In this document: piece after piece, positions 33,749 through 42,868 of the stretch
Position numbering within the stretch: position 1 is the first letter of the stretch
Layout of the letters: every line of letters begins with the position of its first letter
From: Rhodococcus spelaei
GTDB taxonomy: Bacteria > Actinomycetota > Actinomycetes > Mycobacteriales > Mycobacteriaceae
Direction of reading: 5' to 3'
NCBI RefSeq assembly: GCF_006704125.1
Contig: NZ_VIGH01000003.1
Coordinates: 1-64,000, forward strand
DNA length: 64,000 nt
Made by a program: the position numbers and the translations under genes
The notes under the pieces: generated by a model
The model's database searches: none
Told to the model about the DNA's origin: nothing
Seen by the model: only the letters and a program-made list of their open reading frames with translations

Positions 33749-34948
33749 GTGACCGCAATCCGCGCGCCCCGCAACCCGCGACTGCTGGTGCGCTGCGCGC
33801 CGCTGGTCCTGGTGCCGATTCTGCTGCTGGCGAGTACGTATCCGGGTGAGTACCGGGTACCGCTGAGTTACTGGTTGCTCGGGTTGGCCGCCGCGGCGGT
33901 GTTCCTGGTGGGCGACCGGTGGCCGCTGCCGGCGTCAGTCGCGATCTCCGGGCTGGCGGTACCGATGTTCGCGGCGCACTCGTGGGGGTTGTCGGGACTC
34001 GTCCCGTACCTGGGTGCGATCGCGTTGACCGAGGTCACGATGCGTGAACGAAAGGCTGGACCCGTCGTCACTGCCGCCGTGTGCTGGGCGCTCGCGGTGC
34101 TGGCCGGGCTCTGGTTCGACAGCTACTCGGTCTTCTGGCGAGCGGCTACGGCTGTCGAGACGGCGGCATACGTGGGTCTTCCGCTGCTGCTCGGGCTGTA
34201 CCTGCGCGCACAGCGCGACCTCGCGACGACCTACCGCGCGCAGGCGGCCGCGGCCGAGGCGCGCCGACAGCAGGCGGCGGTGCACGCGCGGGTGGTCGAA
34301 CGCAACGCGGTGGCACGCGAACTGCACGACCTCGTCGCGCACCACATGGCCTCGATCGTGCTCCGGATCGGGGTGGCCCGGCACGTGCTCGCCGATGCCG
34401 ACCCGCGCGTCCAGGATGTGCTCGACGACGTACACGCCACCGCCTCCGATGCATTGTCCGACATCCGCAGACTGCTGGTGGCGCTGCGTGATCCGGCGCT
34501 CGGTGAGGTCGCGCTCGTCGAATCGGACGCGGTGCGGACCGAGGTCGACGCCGCCGTCGAGCGAACCCGTGCGGCCGGCTTCGTGGTCAGCACGGAGGTG
34601 GACCCCGATTTCGGTCGACTGGACGCGATCGGGCGGCTGACCCTGCTGCGGGTGGTGCAGGAGGCGCTGACCAACGTGATGAAACACGGGGACCCGGCCG
34701 GCGAGGTGCACCTGGCCGTACTGCGCCGGAGCGCAGGAATCGCCGTGCGGATCACGAGCACCGCGCGCGGTGATGAAGCGTCGAACCCGGACGGGCACGG
34801 CATCCTCGGGATGGGCGAGCGGGTCGAACTCGCGGGCGGAACGCTCGACGTGGGCGCCACCGGCTCCCGCTGGGAAGTGGACGCCTGGTTGCCGGAGGTG
34901 GCGGTCGCGCCCGCCCACGAGCGCGCGAGCGCGGGCGGCGACCGATGA
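33749..34948 (+). CDS. Sensor histidine kinase, NarL/DesK type (HisKA_3)
   Basis: The 399-residue protein has about five N-terminal transmembrane helices (residues 15-145), a short coiled-coil linker (AQAAAAEARRQQAAVHARVVERNAV), the HisKA_3 dimerisation box with the phospho-accepting His in ARELHDLVAHHM, and a HATPase_c domain (QEALTNVMKHGDP, DGHGILGMGERVELAGGTLDVG). There is no large extracytoplasmic sensor, so the signal is probably membrane-associated. GTG 33749 lies 6 nt after TACCGT; the open frame further upstream does not look coding. It overlaps the response regulator start by 4 bp, so the pair is one operon. Confidence 0.9.
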   Translation: MTAIRAPRNPRLLVRCAPLVLVPILLLASTYPGEYRVPLSYWLLGLAAAAVFLVGDRWPLPASVAISGLAVPMFAAHSWGLSGLVPYLGAIALTEVTMRERKAGPVVTAAVCWALAVLAGLWFDSYSVFWRAATAVETAAYVGLPLLLGLYLRAQRDLATTYRAQAAAAEARRQQAAVHARVVERNAVARELHDLVAHHMASIVLRIGVARHVLADADPRVQDVLDDVHATASDALSDIRRLLVALRDPALGEVALVESDAVRTEVDAAVERTRAAGFVVSTEVDPDFGRLDAIGRLTLLRVVQEALTNVMKHGDPAGEVHLAVLRRSAGIAVRITSTARGDEASNPDGHGILGMGERVELAGGTLDVGATGSRWEVDAWLPEVAVAPAHERASAGGDR

Positions 34949-35586
34949 TCCGGCTCGTGATCGCCGACGACCAGCGACTCGTCCGGGCTGGTCTGAGGAT
35001 GCTGTGCGAGTCCACCGACGACCTCGAGGTCGTCGGTGAGGCATCGAACGGCGCCGAGGCCGTCCGGCTCTGCGCGGAGCTGGCGCCGGACCTGGTCCTG
35101 ATGGACCTGAGAATGCCGGGGCTCGACGGGATCGAGGCGACCCGCCAGATCCACGCGTCGGGACCCGGGTCGAAGGTGTTGGTGCTCACCACCTTCGACG
35201 ACGACGATCACCTCTATCCCGCGCTCGCCGCGGGTGCGGCGGGCTTCCTGGTCAAGGACACCGCGCCGGCGGACCTGCTCGGAGCGGTCCGTCGCACGGT
35301 GGACGGAGACATGCCGTTCTCGCCGACAGTGCTGCGGCGTGTGGTCGCTCGCGCGGTCGACACCGGCCCGGCGGCGGGATCGGAGCTGCCTGCGGTGCGG
35401 TTGACCGAGCGGGAACGCGAGGTACTCGCACTCGTCGGCGAGGGACTCGGCAACCAGGAGATCGCCGACTGCCTGCACCTCGGCGTCACCACAGTGAAGA
35501 CACACGTCGCGAACCTGATGGACAAGACCGGCTGCGACAACCGGGTGCGGCTGGCGATCTTCTCGCACAAGGGCGGTGCGCGCTAA
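34945..35586 (+). CDS. NarL/LuxR-family response regulator
   Basis: A 213-residue two-domain regulator. The receiver has the acidic pair in VIADDQ, the phospho-acceptor Asp54 in LVLMDLRMPG, the switch Thr in VLTTFDDD and the conserved Lys in GFLVKDTAP. The C-terminal LuxR HTH reads LTEREREVLALVGEGLGNQEIADCLHLGVTTVKTHVANLMDK. Its ATG overlaps the kinase stop (ATGA), making it the cognate partner of the sensor kinase. Targets are unknown; the convergent multicopper oxidase gene is a neighbour but not in the operon, and the stop codons overlap (CTAA). Confidence 0.92.
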   Translation: MIRLVIADDQRLVRAGLRMLCESTDDLEVVGEASNGAEAVRLCAELAPDLVLMDLRMPGLDGIEATRQIHASGPGSKVLVLTTFDDDDHLYPALAAGAAGFLVKDTAPADLLGAVRRTVDGDMPFSPTVLRRVVARAVDTGPAAGSELPAVRLTEREREVLALVGEGLGNQEIADCLHLGVTTVKTHVANLMDKTGCDNRVRLAIFSHKGGAR

Positions 35587-37187
35587 CCGCCGTGGCCGCC
35601 GTGCCCGCCCGCGCCCATCTGCATGGGGGGCATGGCCATCGGCATCGGCGCCGGGCGCTGGCCGGGTTCGAGAACGAGGAACTGGCCCATCATGCCCTGG
35701 TCCTCGTGCAGCATCAGATGGCAGTGGTACATGTACGGGTAGGTCGGGTCGGCGTACTCGCTGAACCGCAGCGTCAACCGGATCGTGGCGCCGGGCCGCG
35801 CGTACACGGTGTCCTTCCAGCCGGACAGTTCCGGCGGCGGCGCCGCCCCGTCGATGTCGAGGATCCGGAACTGGGTGTCGTGGACGTGGAAGTTGTGTGG
35901 CCAGTTGTCGACATTGCGGACGGTCCAGATCTCGGTGCTGTCCACGGTGGGGGTGAAGTCGATGCGGTTCATGTCCATCCGCTCGCCGTTGATCATGAAC
36001 CACCGCAACTCGAAGCGGCGCTGCGCGGCGGCGGCCGACGGGTCGAGTCGGGGGAGGGTCGCGAGCGTCGTCGGCAGTGCGGCGGACCGGCCCGGGTTCG
36101 CGGCGGGGCGCAGTTCGAGGATGTCGAAGATGTCGGCGAGACCGAACTTCGCGGCCTCGCCGGCGGCCACCCCGGCGTGGTCGTCGAACGCGAACGCGCG
36201 CAGCAGCACCGGACTTTCGCCGGTCGCGACCACGATCTCCGCGCGCTCACCGGGGCTCAGTGCGATCCGCGTCATGGTCGCCGGCTTCGCTAGCAGGCCG
36301 CCGTCGCTCGCGATCATCGCGAACTCGCGGTTGTCGGCGAACCCGAGGTTGTACATCCGGCCGCCGGACCCGTTGAGGATCCGCAGTCGCACCTTCTCGG
36401 TGCCCACCTTCAGGTGGGCACCGGCGATCCCGTTCGTGACGATCGTGTCGCCGAGCAGTCCGACGTCGGTGGGGTCGGACTCGTCGAGCGCGCCGTCGGC
36501 GGTGAACCGGCGGTCCTGGATGATCAATGGGATGTCGTCGACACCATAGGTTTTCGGCAGGTCGAGGGCATCAGCCTCGTCGTCGTCGACCACGAACAGC
36601 CCGGCCAGACCACGGTAGGCGTGCTTCTCGGTGGAGCCGTGCGGGTGCGGGTGGTACCAGAGGGTCGCCGCCGGCTGGTTCACCGTCCACGTCGGTTCCC
36701 AGCGCGCACCGGGCTCGATCGTCTGGTGTGGTCCGCCGTCGAATCGGGCCGGGACGTGCACCCCGTGCCAGTGCACGGTCGTCGCCTCCGGCAGGTCGTT
36801 GGTGATGTCGAACGCGACCGTCTCGCCGCGCCGGGCCCGGATCGTCGGGCCGAGCACCGGACCATTGAATCCCCAGGTCGGCGTGGAGGTTCCGGGAAGC
36901 ATCTCGGTGGTGCCCGCGGCGGCGGTGAGGGTGAAGTGCCGGACCCCGGACGAGTCGACGGTGGATTTGGCGAGGGGCGGCACCGGCAGTGGCCGGCGGC
37001 CACCGGTGGCGCTGCCGCTCGTGGCCGCATCGCCGGTCGGGTTCGACTGTCCGCGACCGCATCCCGCAGACAGCACGATGGGGGTGGCGACCAGCCCGAG
37101 CAGCAGGGCTCGGCGGGACAACGTTGCGGTGGACGGGGGCTTCACGGTGCTCCTCGGTGACGACTTCGACGTGGCGGGGGACGACAT
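35583..37187 (-). CDS. Tat-exported multicopper oxidase (lipoprotein)
   Basis: This three-cupredoxin-domain oxidase of 534 residues has all four copper-binding motifs: HWHGVHVPARFDGGPHQ, TLWYHPHPHG, PHNFHVHDTQF and YMYHCHLMLHEDQGMM. The N-terminus has a twin-arginine-like LSRRALLLGLVATPIV and a lipobox VLSAGC, so it is probably Tat-exported and lipid-anchored. The C-terminal tail PMPMAMPPMQMGAGG is Met/His-rich, as in CueO-type cuprous oxidases. ATG 37187 is chosen; ATG 37250 abuts a GGAGGA and adds 21 arginine-rich residues. A role in copper detoxification or metal oxidation is likely. It is divergent from a MerR regulator. Confidence 0.9.
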   Translation of the reverse strand: MSSPATSKSSPRSTVKPPSTATLSRRALLLGLVATPIVLSAGCGRGQSNPTGDAATSGSATGGRRPLPVPPLAKSTVDSSGVRHFTLTAAAGTTEMLPGTSTPTWGFNGPVLGPTIRARRGETVAFDITNDLPEATTVHWHGVHVPARFDGGPHQTIEPGARWEPTWTVNQPAATLWYHPHPHGSTEKHAYRGLAGLFVVDDDEADALDLPKTYGVDDIPLIIQDRRFTADGALDESDPTDVGLLGDTIVTNGIAGAHLKVGTEKVRLRILNGSGGRMYNLGFADNREFAMIASDGGLLAKPATMTRIALSPGERAEIVVATGESPVLLRAFAFDDHAGVAAGEAAKFGLADIFDILELRPAANPGRSAALPTTLATLPRLDPSAAAAQRRFELRWFMINGERMDMNRIDFTPTVDSTEIWTVRNVDNWPHNFHVHDTQFRILDIDGAAPPPELSGWKDTVYARPGATIRLTLRFSEYADPTYPYMYHCHLMLHEDQGMMGQFLVLEPGQRPAPMPMAMPPMQMGAGGHGGHGG

Positions 37188-37316
37188 CGAGTCTTCGCGG
37201 AACCGGCCGCCCGGACGTCCGCCCGCGGGCCGCGGATTCCGTCGTCGCATTCCTCCACAGGGCCCTTGTCTGGCAGACCAAACAGTGTTATGGCCCCGGG
37301 ATCGGCACGGCGAGCC

Positions 37317-37347
37317 TTGACTCTCACACCGTGTGAGACCGCAGACT
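37317..37347 (+). promoter_or_regulatory. MerR-type promoter with 19-bp spacer and internal operator
   Basis: A -35 TTGACT (37317-37322) and a -10 CAGACT (37342-37347) are separated by exactly 19 bp, the overlong spacer typical of promoters activated by MerR-family proteins through DNA distortion. Inside the spacer is the dyad CTCACACCGTGTGAG (37323-37337) with 7-bp perfect arms. The GTG of the MerR gene lies 7 nt after the -10, so the transcript should be leaderless. Confidence 0.75.
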
Positions 37348-37354
37348 CGTCGAT

Positions 37355-38203
37355 GTGACCGGCACCCCCAGGTTGATGTCCATCGGCGAGTTCTCCACCG
37401 CCACCCGAATCAGTGTGCGGATGCTGCGCCACTACGACGCGCACGGCGTGCTGGTCCCGGCGGCGGTCGACGCGATCACCGGCTACCGCCGGTACCGCCC
37501 GGAGCAGACTGCCGTCGCCGCCCGTGTCCGGCGGCTCCGCGACGTCGGCTTCGGGGTGTCCGCCATCGGGGCACTGCTCACCGCCGCTGACACCCCCGGC
37601 TACGTGCGTGCCCTGCGAATCCAGCGACACGCCCTGGCGGAAGAGGTCGAACGCGCCCGGACTCGGCTCGCCGCTCTTGACCGAATGCTCGACGAATCCT
37701 CAGAGGAGACCACCATGACCACCGCCGACACGACCACCGTCGAACTGGCCGACATGCCCGCGCACACCCTGGTGTGCCTGCGCGGCACCGTCGCGAACTA
37801 TGCCGCGGAGGGTGAGTTGTGGCAGCGATTCCTGCCCGCCCTGCAGCAGCAGGGGATCGAGCCAGGGCTCGGCGGCTGCATCGAACACGACGGCGAGTTC
37901 CTCGAAGCCGACGTCGACGAATCGGTGTTCGTGACCGTGCCGGACGGCACGCGCGCCGAACAGCCACTGGTGACCGTGACGGTCCCGGCCCGCCGTGTGG
38001 TCGTAGCCACCGTGACCGGCGCGTTCGCCGAGTCGATTCCGCGCGCCCATGACGCGATCGCGGTGTTCCTCGCCGAGCACGGACTGTCCGCGTCGCGCAC
38101 CGAGGCCGACGTCACGACGCACCACTTCAACGTGTACGTCGACGACCCGAGCAGCACGCCGGAGCAGGACGTGCGTACGGCGGTGTACATGCCGGTCCGC
38201 TGA
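37355..38203 (+). CDS. MerR-family regulator with GyrI-like effector-binding domain
   Basis: The 282-residue protein has an N-terminal MerR winged helix (SIGEFSTATRISVRMLRHYDAHGVLVPAAVDAITGYRRYRPEQ), a coiled-coil dimerisation helix (residues 85-120) and a C-terminal GyrI/BmrR-like ligand-binding domain (VELADMPAHTLVCLRGTVANYA to the end). This layout is that of multidrug or lipophilic-cation-sensing regulators rather than metal-sensing MerRs, which are shorter and Cys-rich. It begins at GTG 37355 on a predicted leaderless mRNA and is probably autoregulated through the operator just upstream. The divergent multicopper oxidase gene may be a second target. Confidence 0.9.
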   Translation: MTGTPRLMSIGEFSTATRISVRMLRHYDAHGVLVPAAVDAITGYRRYRPEQTAVAARVRRLRDVGFGVSAIGALLTAADTPGYVRALRIQRHALAEEVERARTRLAALDRMLDESSEETTMTTADTTTVELADMPAHTLVCLRGTVANYAAEGELWQRFLPALQQQGIEPGLGGCIEHDGEFLEADVDESVFVTVPDGTRAEQPLVTVTVPARRVVVATVTGAFAESIPRAHDAIAVFLAEHGLSASRTEADVTTHHFNVYVDDPSSTPEQDVRTAVYMPVR

Positions 38204-38207
38204 CCGC

Positions 38208-38990
38208 TCAGCGCAACCGCTGAAGGACCTCGTCGTGCAGCAGTCCGTTGGTGGCGACCGCGCTGCCGCCGTGGGGGCCGGGACGGCCGTCGAGCGAGGT
38301 GAAGCGTCCGCCCGCCTCGCGGACCAGCAGGTCCAGCGGGGCCAGGTCCCACAGCGAGACCTCCGGCTCGGCGGCGATCTCCAGCGCGCCCTCCGTCAGC
38401 AGGCAGTAGGACAGGAAGTCGCCGAAACCTCGTACGCGCCACACCTCGTCGGTGAGGGCGAGGAACTCGTCCCGGATGCCCAGGTCGCGCCAGCCGCTCA
38501 GGCTGGAGAAGCTCAGGCTCGCGGACTCGAGCCGGTCGACCGCGGAGACGGACAGTCGGGCCGGCGCACTGCCGTCGAACGTGGCGAAGGCGCCGCTGCC
38601 CGCGGACGCCCACCAGCGCCGGGACAATGCGGGCGCGCTGACCACGCCGACCACCGGAACGCCGTCCTCGAGCAACGCGATCAACGTCGCCCACACCGGC
38701 ACACCCCGGACGAAGTTCTTGGTGCCGTCGATCGGGTCGATCACCCACTGCCGACCCGCGAAGGACACGTCGCCGCCGAACTCCTCGCCGAGCACCGCGT
38801 CGGCCGGGCGTTCCCGCGTCAGGATCGCGCGGGCTTCACGTTCGACCGCGAGGTCCGCGTCGGAGACCGGAGTCAGGTCCGGCTTGTCGTCGACCCGCAG
38901 GTCGAGCGCACCGAAACGGGTCCTTGTGATCGCGTCGGCTTCGTCGGCGATACGGAGGGCGAGGGCGAGGTCGGCTGCGCGATCGGTCAC
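38208..38990 (-). CDS. hisN: Histidinol-phosphatase, inositol-monophosphatase family (HisN)
   Basis: The 260-residue enzyme has the IMPase metal-binding motifs [22 protein letters not shown] and the C-terminal [17 protein letters not shown]. Actinobacteria use an IMPase-type HisN for dephosphorylation of histidinol phosphate in histidine biosynthesis; the sequence [15 protein letters not shown] and the FVRGVPVW segment are typical of it, though inositol-1-phosphatase activity cannot be excluded by sight. GTG 38990 lies 8 nt after TAGCCT on the minus strand. It is convergent with the MerR gene, 4 bp apart. Confidence 0.87.
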   Translation of the reverse strand: MTDRAADLALALRIADEADAITRTRFGALDLRVDDKPDLTPVSDADLAVEREARAILTRERPADAVLGEEFGGDVSFAGRQWVIDPIDGTKNFVRGVPVWATLIALLEDGVPVVGVVSAPALSRRWWASAGSGAFATFDGSAPARLSVSAVDRLESASLSFSSLSGWRDLGIRDEFLALTDEVWRVRGFGDFLSYCLLTEGALEIAAEPEVSLWDLAPLDLLVREAGGRFTSLDGRPGPHGGSAVATNGLLHDEVLQRLR

Positions 38991-39011
38991 GGGGGTACAG
39001 GCTACCGGCGG

Positions 39012-39509
39012 TCAGGACGATGCCTGCACCTCGCGCAGCGCCCCGGTCGCGACGTCGAACACGAACCCGCGCAGCGATGTCGTCGCGGTCACGAACGGGC
39101 TGGCCTCGATGCGTCGCAGCGACTGCCGCACGTCCTCGTCGAGGTCGACGAACGCCTCCGCCGCCCATGCCGGCTTGATACCGGTGTCCTCCTGGATCGA
39201 GCGCTTGAAGTCGTCGTCGGTGAACGTCAGCATGCCGCAGTCAGTGTGGTGGATCAGGATGATCTCGGTGGTGCCGAGCAGTCGCTGGCTGATCGCGAGC
39301 GACCGGATCTCGTCGTCGGTGACCACGCCCCCGGCGTTGCGGATCACGTGGGCGTCGCCCTCGCGCAGTCCGAGGATCCGGTACACGTCGAGTCGCGCGT
39401 CCATACAGGCGAGCACCGCCACGTGCCGGCTCGGCGGCAGCGGCAGCGGGCCGGAGAAGGTCTTGACGTACTCGGCGTTGTTGCGCAGGTATTCGTCGGT
39501 CACGCTCAT
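39012..39509 (-). CDS. Beta-class carbonic anhydrase
   Basis: The 165-residue protein has the beta-carbonic-anhydrase zinc site: CMDAR (Cys35, with the Asp37/Arg39 dyad) and HHTDCGM (His88 and Cys91). It lacks the long C-terminal extension of plant-type enzymes and matches the small mycobacterial Rv1284 type. It converts CO2 and bicarbonate. ATG 39509 is preceded by ACGGAGC; the frame is open far upstream, but that part is antisense to prfB and not coding. Monocistronic, between hisN and divergent prfB. Confidence 0.88.
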   Translation of the reverse strand: MSVTDEYLRNNAEYVKTFSGPLPLPPSRHVAVLACMDARLDVYRILGLREGDAHVIRNAGGVVTDDEIRSLAISQRLLGTTEIILIHHTDCGMLTFTDDDFKRSIQEDTGIKPAWAAEAFVDLDEDVRQSLRRIEASPFVTATTSLRGFVFDVATGALREVQASS

Positions 39510-39653
39510 GGGTCGGCTCCGTCCGATCGGTCGTGCCCCCATGCAACGCGGGTACGCCCGGTCGGGCAAGGTTTCGGCTCCCGGCGATCGCAATGACCGG
39601 CTGCGTGCGGGCGTGACCTGGAACGGGCGGCGGACCCGGTAACCTTGACTCTT

Positions 39654-40757
39654 GTGCATCCCGACGTTTCCGCTGACCTCGCCGAGCTCGACACCACTCT
39701 GACGACCGTCGAGGCGGTGTTGGACGTCGAGGAGTTGCGCCGCCGCATCGACGAGCTCGAGCACCAGGCGGCGGATCCGGATCTGTGGAACAACCAGGAC
39801 CACGCCCAGCAGGTCACCAGCGCGCTCTCGCACGCGCAGGCCGAACTGCGGCGCGTCGTGGACCTGCGCTCGCGACTCGACGACATGTCCGTGCTCTACG
39901 AACTCGCCGAGGAAGAGGGCGCCGACGCGGTGGCCGACGCCGACGCCGAGCGGACCAGTCTGCGCACCGACATCGAGGCGATGGAAGTCAAGACCATGCT
40001 CTCGGGTGAGTACGACCCGCGTGACGCGCTGGTCAACATCCGCTCGGGTGCGGGCGGTGTCGACGCGGCGGACTGGGCCGAGATGTTGATGCGCATGTAC
40101 ATCCGCTGGGCGGAGAAGCACGGTTACGGCGTCGAGGTCTACGACACGTCCTACGCCGAGGAGGCAGGCATCAAGTCCGCGACCTTCGCGGTCAAGGCGC
40201 CCTACGCGTACGGCACCCTCTCGATCGAGATGGGTACGCACCGGCTGGTGCGAATCAGCCCGTTCGACAACCAGGGCCGCCGCCAGACCTCCTTCGCCGA
40301 GGTCGAGGTGCTGCCGGTCGTCGAGACCACCGACCACATCGACGTCGACGAGAACGACGTCCGCGTCGACGTGTACCGCTCGTCCGGTCCCGGCGGGCAG
40401 TCCGTCAACACCACGGACTCCGCCGTGCGCCTGACGCACGTGCCGACAGGCATCGTGGTGACCTGTCAGAACGAGAAGTCGCAGCTGCAGAACAAGGTGT
40501 CGGCGATGCGGGTGCTGCAGGCCAAGCTGCTCGAGCGCAAGCGCCAGGAGGAGCGCGCCGAGATGGACGCGCTCAAGGGCGACGGCGGCAGCTCCTGGGG
40601 TAACCAGATGCGCTCCTACGTGCTGCACCCGTACCAGATGGTCAAGGACCTGCGGACCGAGTACGAGGTCAACAACCCGTCCGCGGTGCTCGACGGCGAC
40701 CTGGACGGATTCATCGAATCCGGCATCCGCTGGCGGATGCGCGGAGAGCAGGACTAG
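39654..40757 (+). CDS. prfB: Peptide chain release factor 2
   Basis: The 367-residue protein is RF2: the stop-codon-recognition motif SPF in [12 protein letters not shown] and the catalytic GGQ in [18 protein letters not shown] are present. It reads UGA and UAA and triggers peptidyl-tRNA hydrolysis. No +1 programmed frameshift site is found; the frame is continuous from the start as in other Actinobacteria. GTG 39654 is preferred (VHPDVSADL); TAACCT lies 8 nt upstream, suggesting a leaderless mRNA. The next gene starts immediately after its stop, beginning a run prfB-mscS-Pro-rich-ftsE-ftsX-smpB. Confidence 0.95.
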   Translation: MHPDVSADLAELDTTLTTVEAVLDVEELRRRIDELEHQAADPDLWNNQDHAQQVTSALSHAQAELRRVVDLRSRLDDMSVLYELAEEEGADAVADADAERTSLRTDIEAMEVKTMLSGEYDPRDALVNIRSGAGGVDAADWAEMLMRMYIRWAEKHGYGVEVYDTSYAEEAGIKSATFAVKAPYAYGTLSIEMGTHRLVRISPFDNQGRRQTSFAEVEVLPVVETTDHIDVDENDVRVDVYRSSGPGGQSVNTTDSAVRLTHVPTGIVVTCQNEKSQLQNKVSAMRVLQAKLLERKRQEERAEMDALKGDGGSSWGNQMRSYVLHPYQMVKDLRTEYEVNNPSAVLDGDLDGFIESGIRWRMRGEQD

Positions 40758-41657
40758 GTGCTCTCGCTGGCTCTCGACTTCGGCACCAGCACCGGCGGCT
40801 TCAGCCACTGGGCGAAGACGAGCGGCCTCGAGATCGTCCTGTACGTGCTCGGCGGGCTGATCGTCGCGCGCTTCCTCAGTTGGGTCGGGAACCGGATCAC
40901 CGACCGGATCGACCTGAACTACCAGGAGGGTGACGCGCTGGTCCGGTCGGAAGCGACCAAGCACCGGCACGCCCTGGCCCAGGTGATCACCTGGGTGCTC
41001 ATCACGATCGTCTACGTGCTGGTGACCATCGAGGTGCTGCAGCGGCTCGGCTTCGCGGTCAGCAGCCTGGTCGCGCCCGCCACCGTGCTCGGCGCGGCAC
41101 TCGGTTTCGGCGCCCAGCGGGTGGTGCAGGACATCCTGGCCGGGTTCTTCATCATCACCGAGCGGCAGTACGGGTTCGGCGACGTCGTCTCCATCATGGC
41201 GGTCGGGGCGGGGGAGTCGGCCCTCGGCACCGTCGAGGACGTCACGCTCCGGGTGACCCGGCTGCGGTCCTCCGACGGCGAGGTCATCACCATCCCGAAC
41301 GGCCAGATCGTCAAGGTGGTCAACCTGTCGAAGGACTGGGCACGGGCGGTCGTCGACGTGCCGGTGCCGACGTCGGCCGACATCAACCACGTCAACGACA
41401 TTCTGCGGACGGTCGGTCGCGAGGCGTTCGCGGACCTGGACCTGGAACCACTGCTGCTCGACGAGCCGTCGGTGATGGGGGTGGAGAGCATCGAGGTGGA
41501 CACGGTGAACATCCGCATGGTTGCCCGCACCCTGCCGGGGAAGCAGTTCCAGGTGGGACGCGAGTTGCGGGTCCGCGTCGCGGCGGCGCTCGGTCGCGAC
41601 GGAATCTTCGTCGGTCCGGAACTCGCGGTCGACCAGCCGGGTGAGGAACACCGATGA
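40758..41657 (+). CDS. MscS-family mechanosensitive channel
   Basis: The 299-residue protein has transmembrane helices near residues 22-42, 75-97 and the pore-lining helix VSSLVAPATVLGAALGFGAQRVVQDILAGFFII, the MscS TM3 signature, then the beta-domain (FGDVVSIMAVG) and the cytosolic alpha/beta vestibule (VITIPNGQIVKVVN). It relieves hypo-osmotic stress. GTG 40758 directly follows the prfB stop codon, and its stop overlaps the start of the next gene by 4 bp, so translational coupling is likely. Orthologue of Rv3104c by position. Confidence 0.9.
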   Translation: MLSLALDFGTSTGGFSHWAKTSGLEIVLYVLGGLIVARFLSWVGNRITDRIDLNYQEGDALVRSEATKHRHALAQVITWVLITIVYVLVTIEVLQRLGFAVSSLVAPATVLGAALGFGAQRVVQDILAGFFIITERQYGFGDVVSIMAVGAGESALGTVEDVTLRVTRLRSSDGEVITIPNGQIVKVVNLSKDWARAVVDVPVPTSADINHVNDILRTVGREAFADLDLEPLLLDEPSVMGVESIEVDTVNIRMVARTLPGKQFQVGRELRVRVAAALGRDGIFVGPELAVDQPGEEHR

Positions 41658-42061
41658 CCGACCATCGCTGGACCATGCCGACCACGCTCCTCGGTGGTCG
41701 GGTGCGGACCTCGACGGTGTTCCTGGTGCTCGCGTTCCTGGCCACGGCGGTGATCTACGACATCGCCAACCCGAACGAGGGGACGACGGGTACCGAGCAG
41801 CCTCCGGTCCCGGCGGCGACGAGTGCGCCGGCACCACCGCCCGCATCCAAGACGCCCGCGCCCACACCGTCGAGCTCGAAGACCGCGCCCTCCGTGACAC
41901 CGAGTTCCTCGGCCGAGTCGAGTGGGACTCCGACGGTCACCACGCCGCCGCTGATCGTGCTGCCGCCGGGAGTGGTTCCGCCCGGGGTCGAGTTGCCGCC
42001 GGGTGTGGCGGTCGAGTCGTCGACGCCGCAGACCACCGAGGCCACCACCAGCACCCCGTAA
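41654..42061 (+). CDS. Proline/threonine-rich membrane-anchored protein (Rv3103c-like)
   Basis: The 135-residue protein has one transmembrane helix (TSTVFLVLAFLATAVIYDI, residues 19-37) and a long Pro/Thr/Ser-rich extracytoplasmic tail with PPGV repeats near the end. No domain is recognised; members of the same position in M. tuberculosis are described only as proline-rich membrane proteins. The start ATGA overlaps the MscS stop. Its place before ftsEX and the disordered tail would fit a cell-wall-spanning role, but that is inference. Confidence 0.75.
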   Translation: MTDHRWTMPTTLLGGRVRTSTVFLVLAFLATAVIYDIANPNEGTTGTEQPPVPAATSAPAPPPASKTPAPTPSSSKTAPSVTPSSSAESSGTPTVTTPPLIVLPPGVVPPGVELPPGVAVESSTPQTTEATTSTP

Positions 42062-42127
42062 CGCTCTGGCCTGCGGCCCGTCGGTTACAGACAGGGCACG
42101 GTCCGATCACGGCTAGACTGGCGCCTC

Positions 42128-42817
42128 GTGATCAGCGTGGAGAATGTGTCGAAGTCGTACAAGGCGTCGTCTCGGCCCGCCCTGGACAAGGTGAGCGTCT
42201 CGGTGGACAAGGGCGAGTTCGTCTTTCTCATCGGTCCGTCCGGGTCCGGGAAGTCCACTTTCATGCGCCTGCTCCTCAAGGAGGAGACCCCGACCGCGGG
42301 TGAGGTGCACGTCGCAGACTTCCACGTCAACCGGCTCTCGGGCCGCCGCATCCCGAAGCTGCGGCAGACCGTCGGATGCGTGTTCCAGGACTTCCGTCTG
42401 CTGCAGCAGAAGACGGTCTCGGAGAACGTCGCCTTCGCCCTCGAGGTGATCGGCAAGCCGCGCAACATGATCGACCGCACGGTGCCCGAGGTGCTCGACC
42501 TCGTCGGACTGTCCGGCAAGGCGGACCGGCTGCCCAGCGAACTGTCCGGCGGTGAGCAGCAGCGCGTCGCCATCGCGCGGGCGTTCGTGAACCGCCCGCT
42601 GGTCCTGCTCGCCGACGAGCCGACCGGAAACCTGGATCCGGACACCAGCGGCGACATCATGTTGCTGCTCGAACGGATCAACCGAACCGGAACGACGGTG
42701 TTGATGGCCACCCACGACAACCACATCGTCGACTCGATGCGGCGGCGGGTGGTCGAACTCGATCTCGGACGCGTGGTGCGCGACGAGGCCCGCGGTGTGT
42801 ACGGCGTGGGGCGCTAG
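42128..42817 (+). CDS. ftsE: Cell division ATP-binding protein FtsE
   Basis: The 229-residue ABC ATPase has Walker [13 protein letters not shown], the signature [14 protein letters not shown], Walker [13 protein letters not shown] and the switch His in MATHDNHIV. With FtsX it forms the divisome complex that activates peptidoglycan hydrolases across the membrane. It starts with GTG 42128; TAGACT (42114-42119) lies 8 nt upstream, so the ftsEX transcript may start at or close to the initiation codon. ftsX follows after 51 bp. Confidence 0.95.
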   Translation: MISVENVSKSYKASSRPALDKVSVSVDKGEFVFLIGPSGSGKSTFMRLLLKEETPTAGEVHVADFHVNRLSGRRIPKLRQTVGCVFQDFRLLQQKTVSENVAFALEVIGKPRNMIDRTVPEVLDLVGLSGKADRLPSELSGGEQQRVAIARAFVNRPLVLLADEPTGNLDPDTSGDIMLLLERINRTGTTVLMATHDNHIVDSMRRRVVELDLGRVVRDEARGVYGVGR

Positions 42818-42868
42818 CCGCAACCCGCCCGCCGTCCCACCCCGACACACGAAGGACAACGACTTCCG

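Noticed and set aside
39654-39760. Programmed +1 frameshift site of prfB
   Set aside because: The frame is continuous, with no in-frame TGA or CTTTGA slip site; Actinobacteria usually lack it.
39600-41900. Upstream extension of the carbonic anhydrase frame, antisense to prfB and mscS
   Set aside because: Only the last 165 codons resemble protein; the rest is low-complexity antisense of two certain genes.
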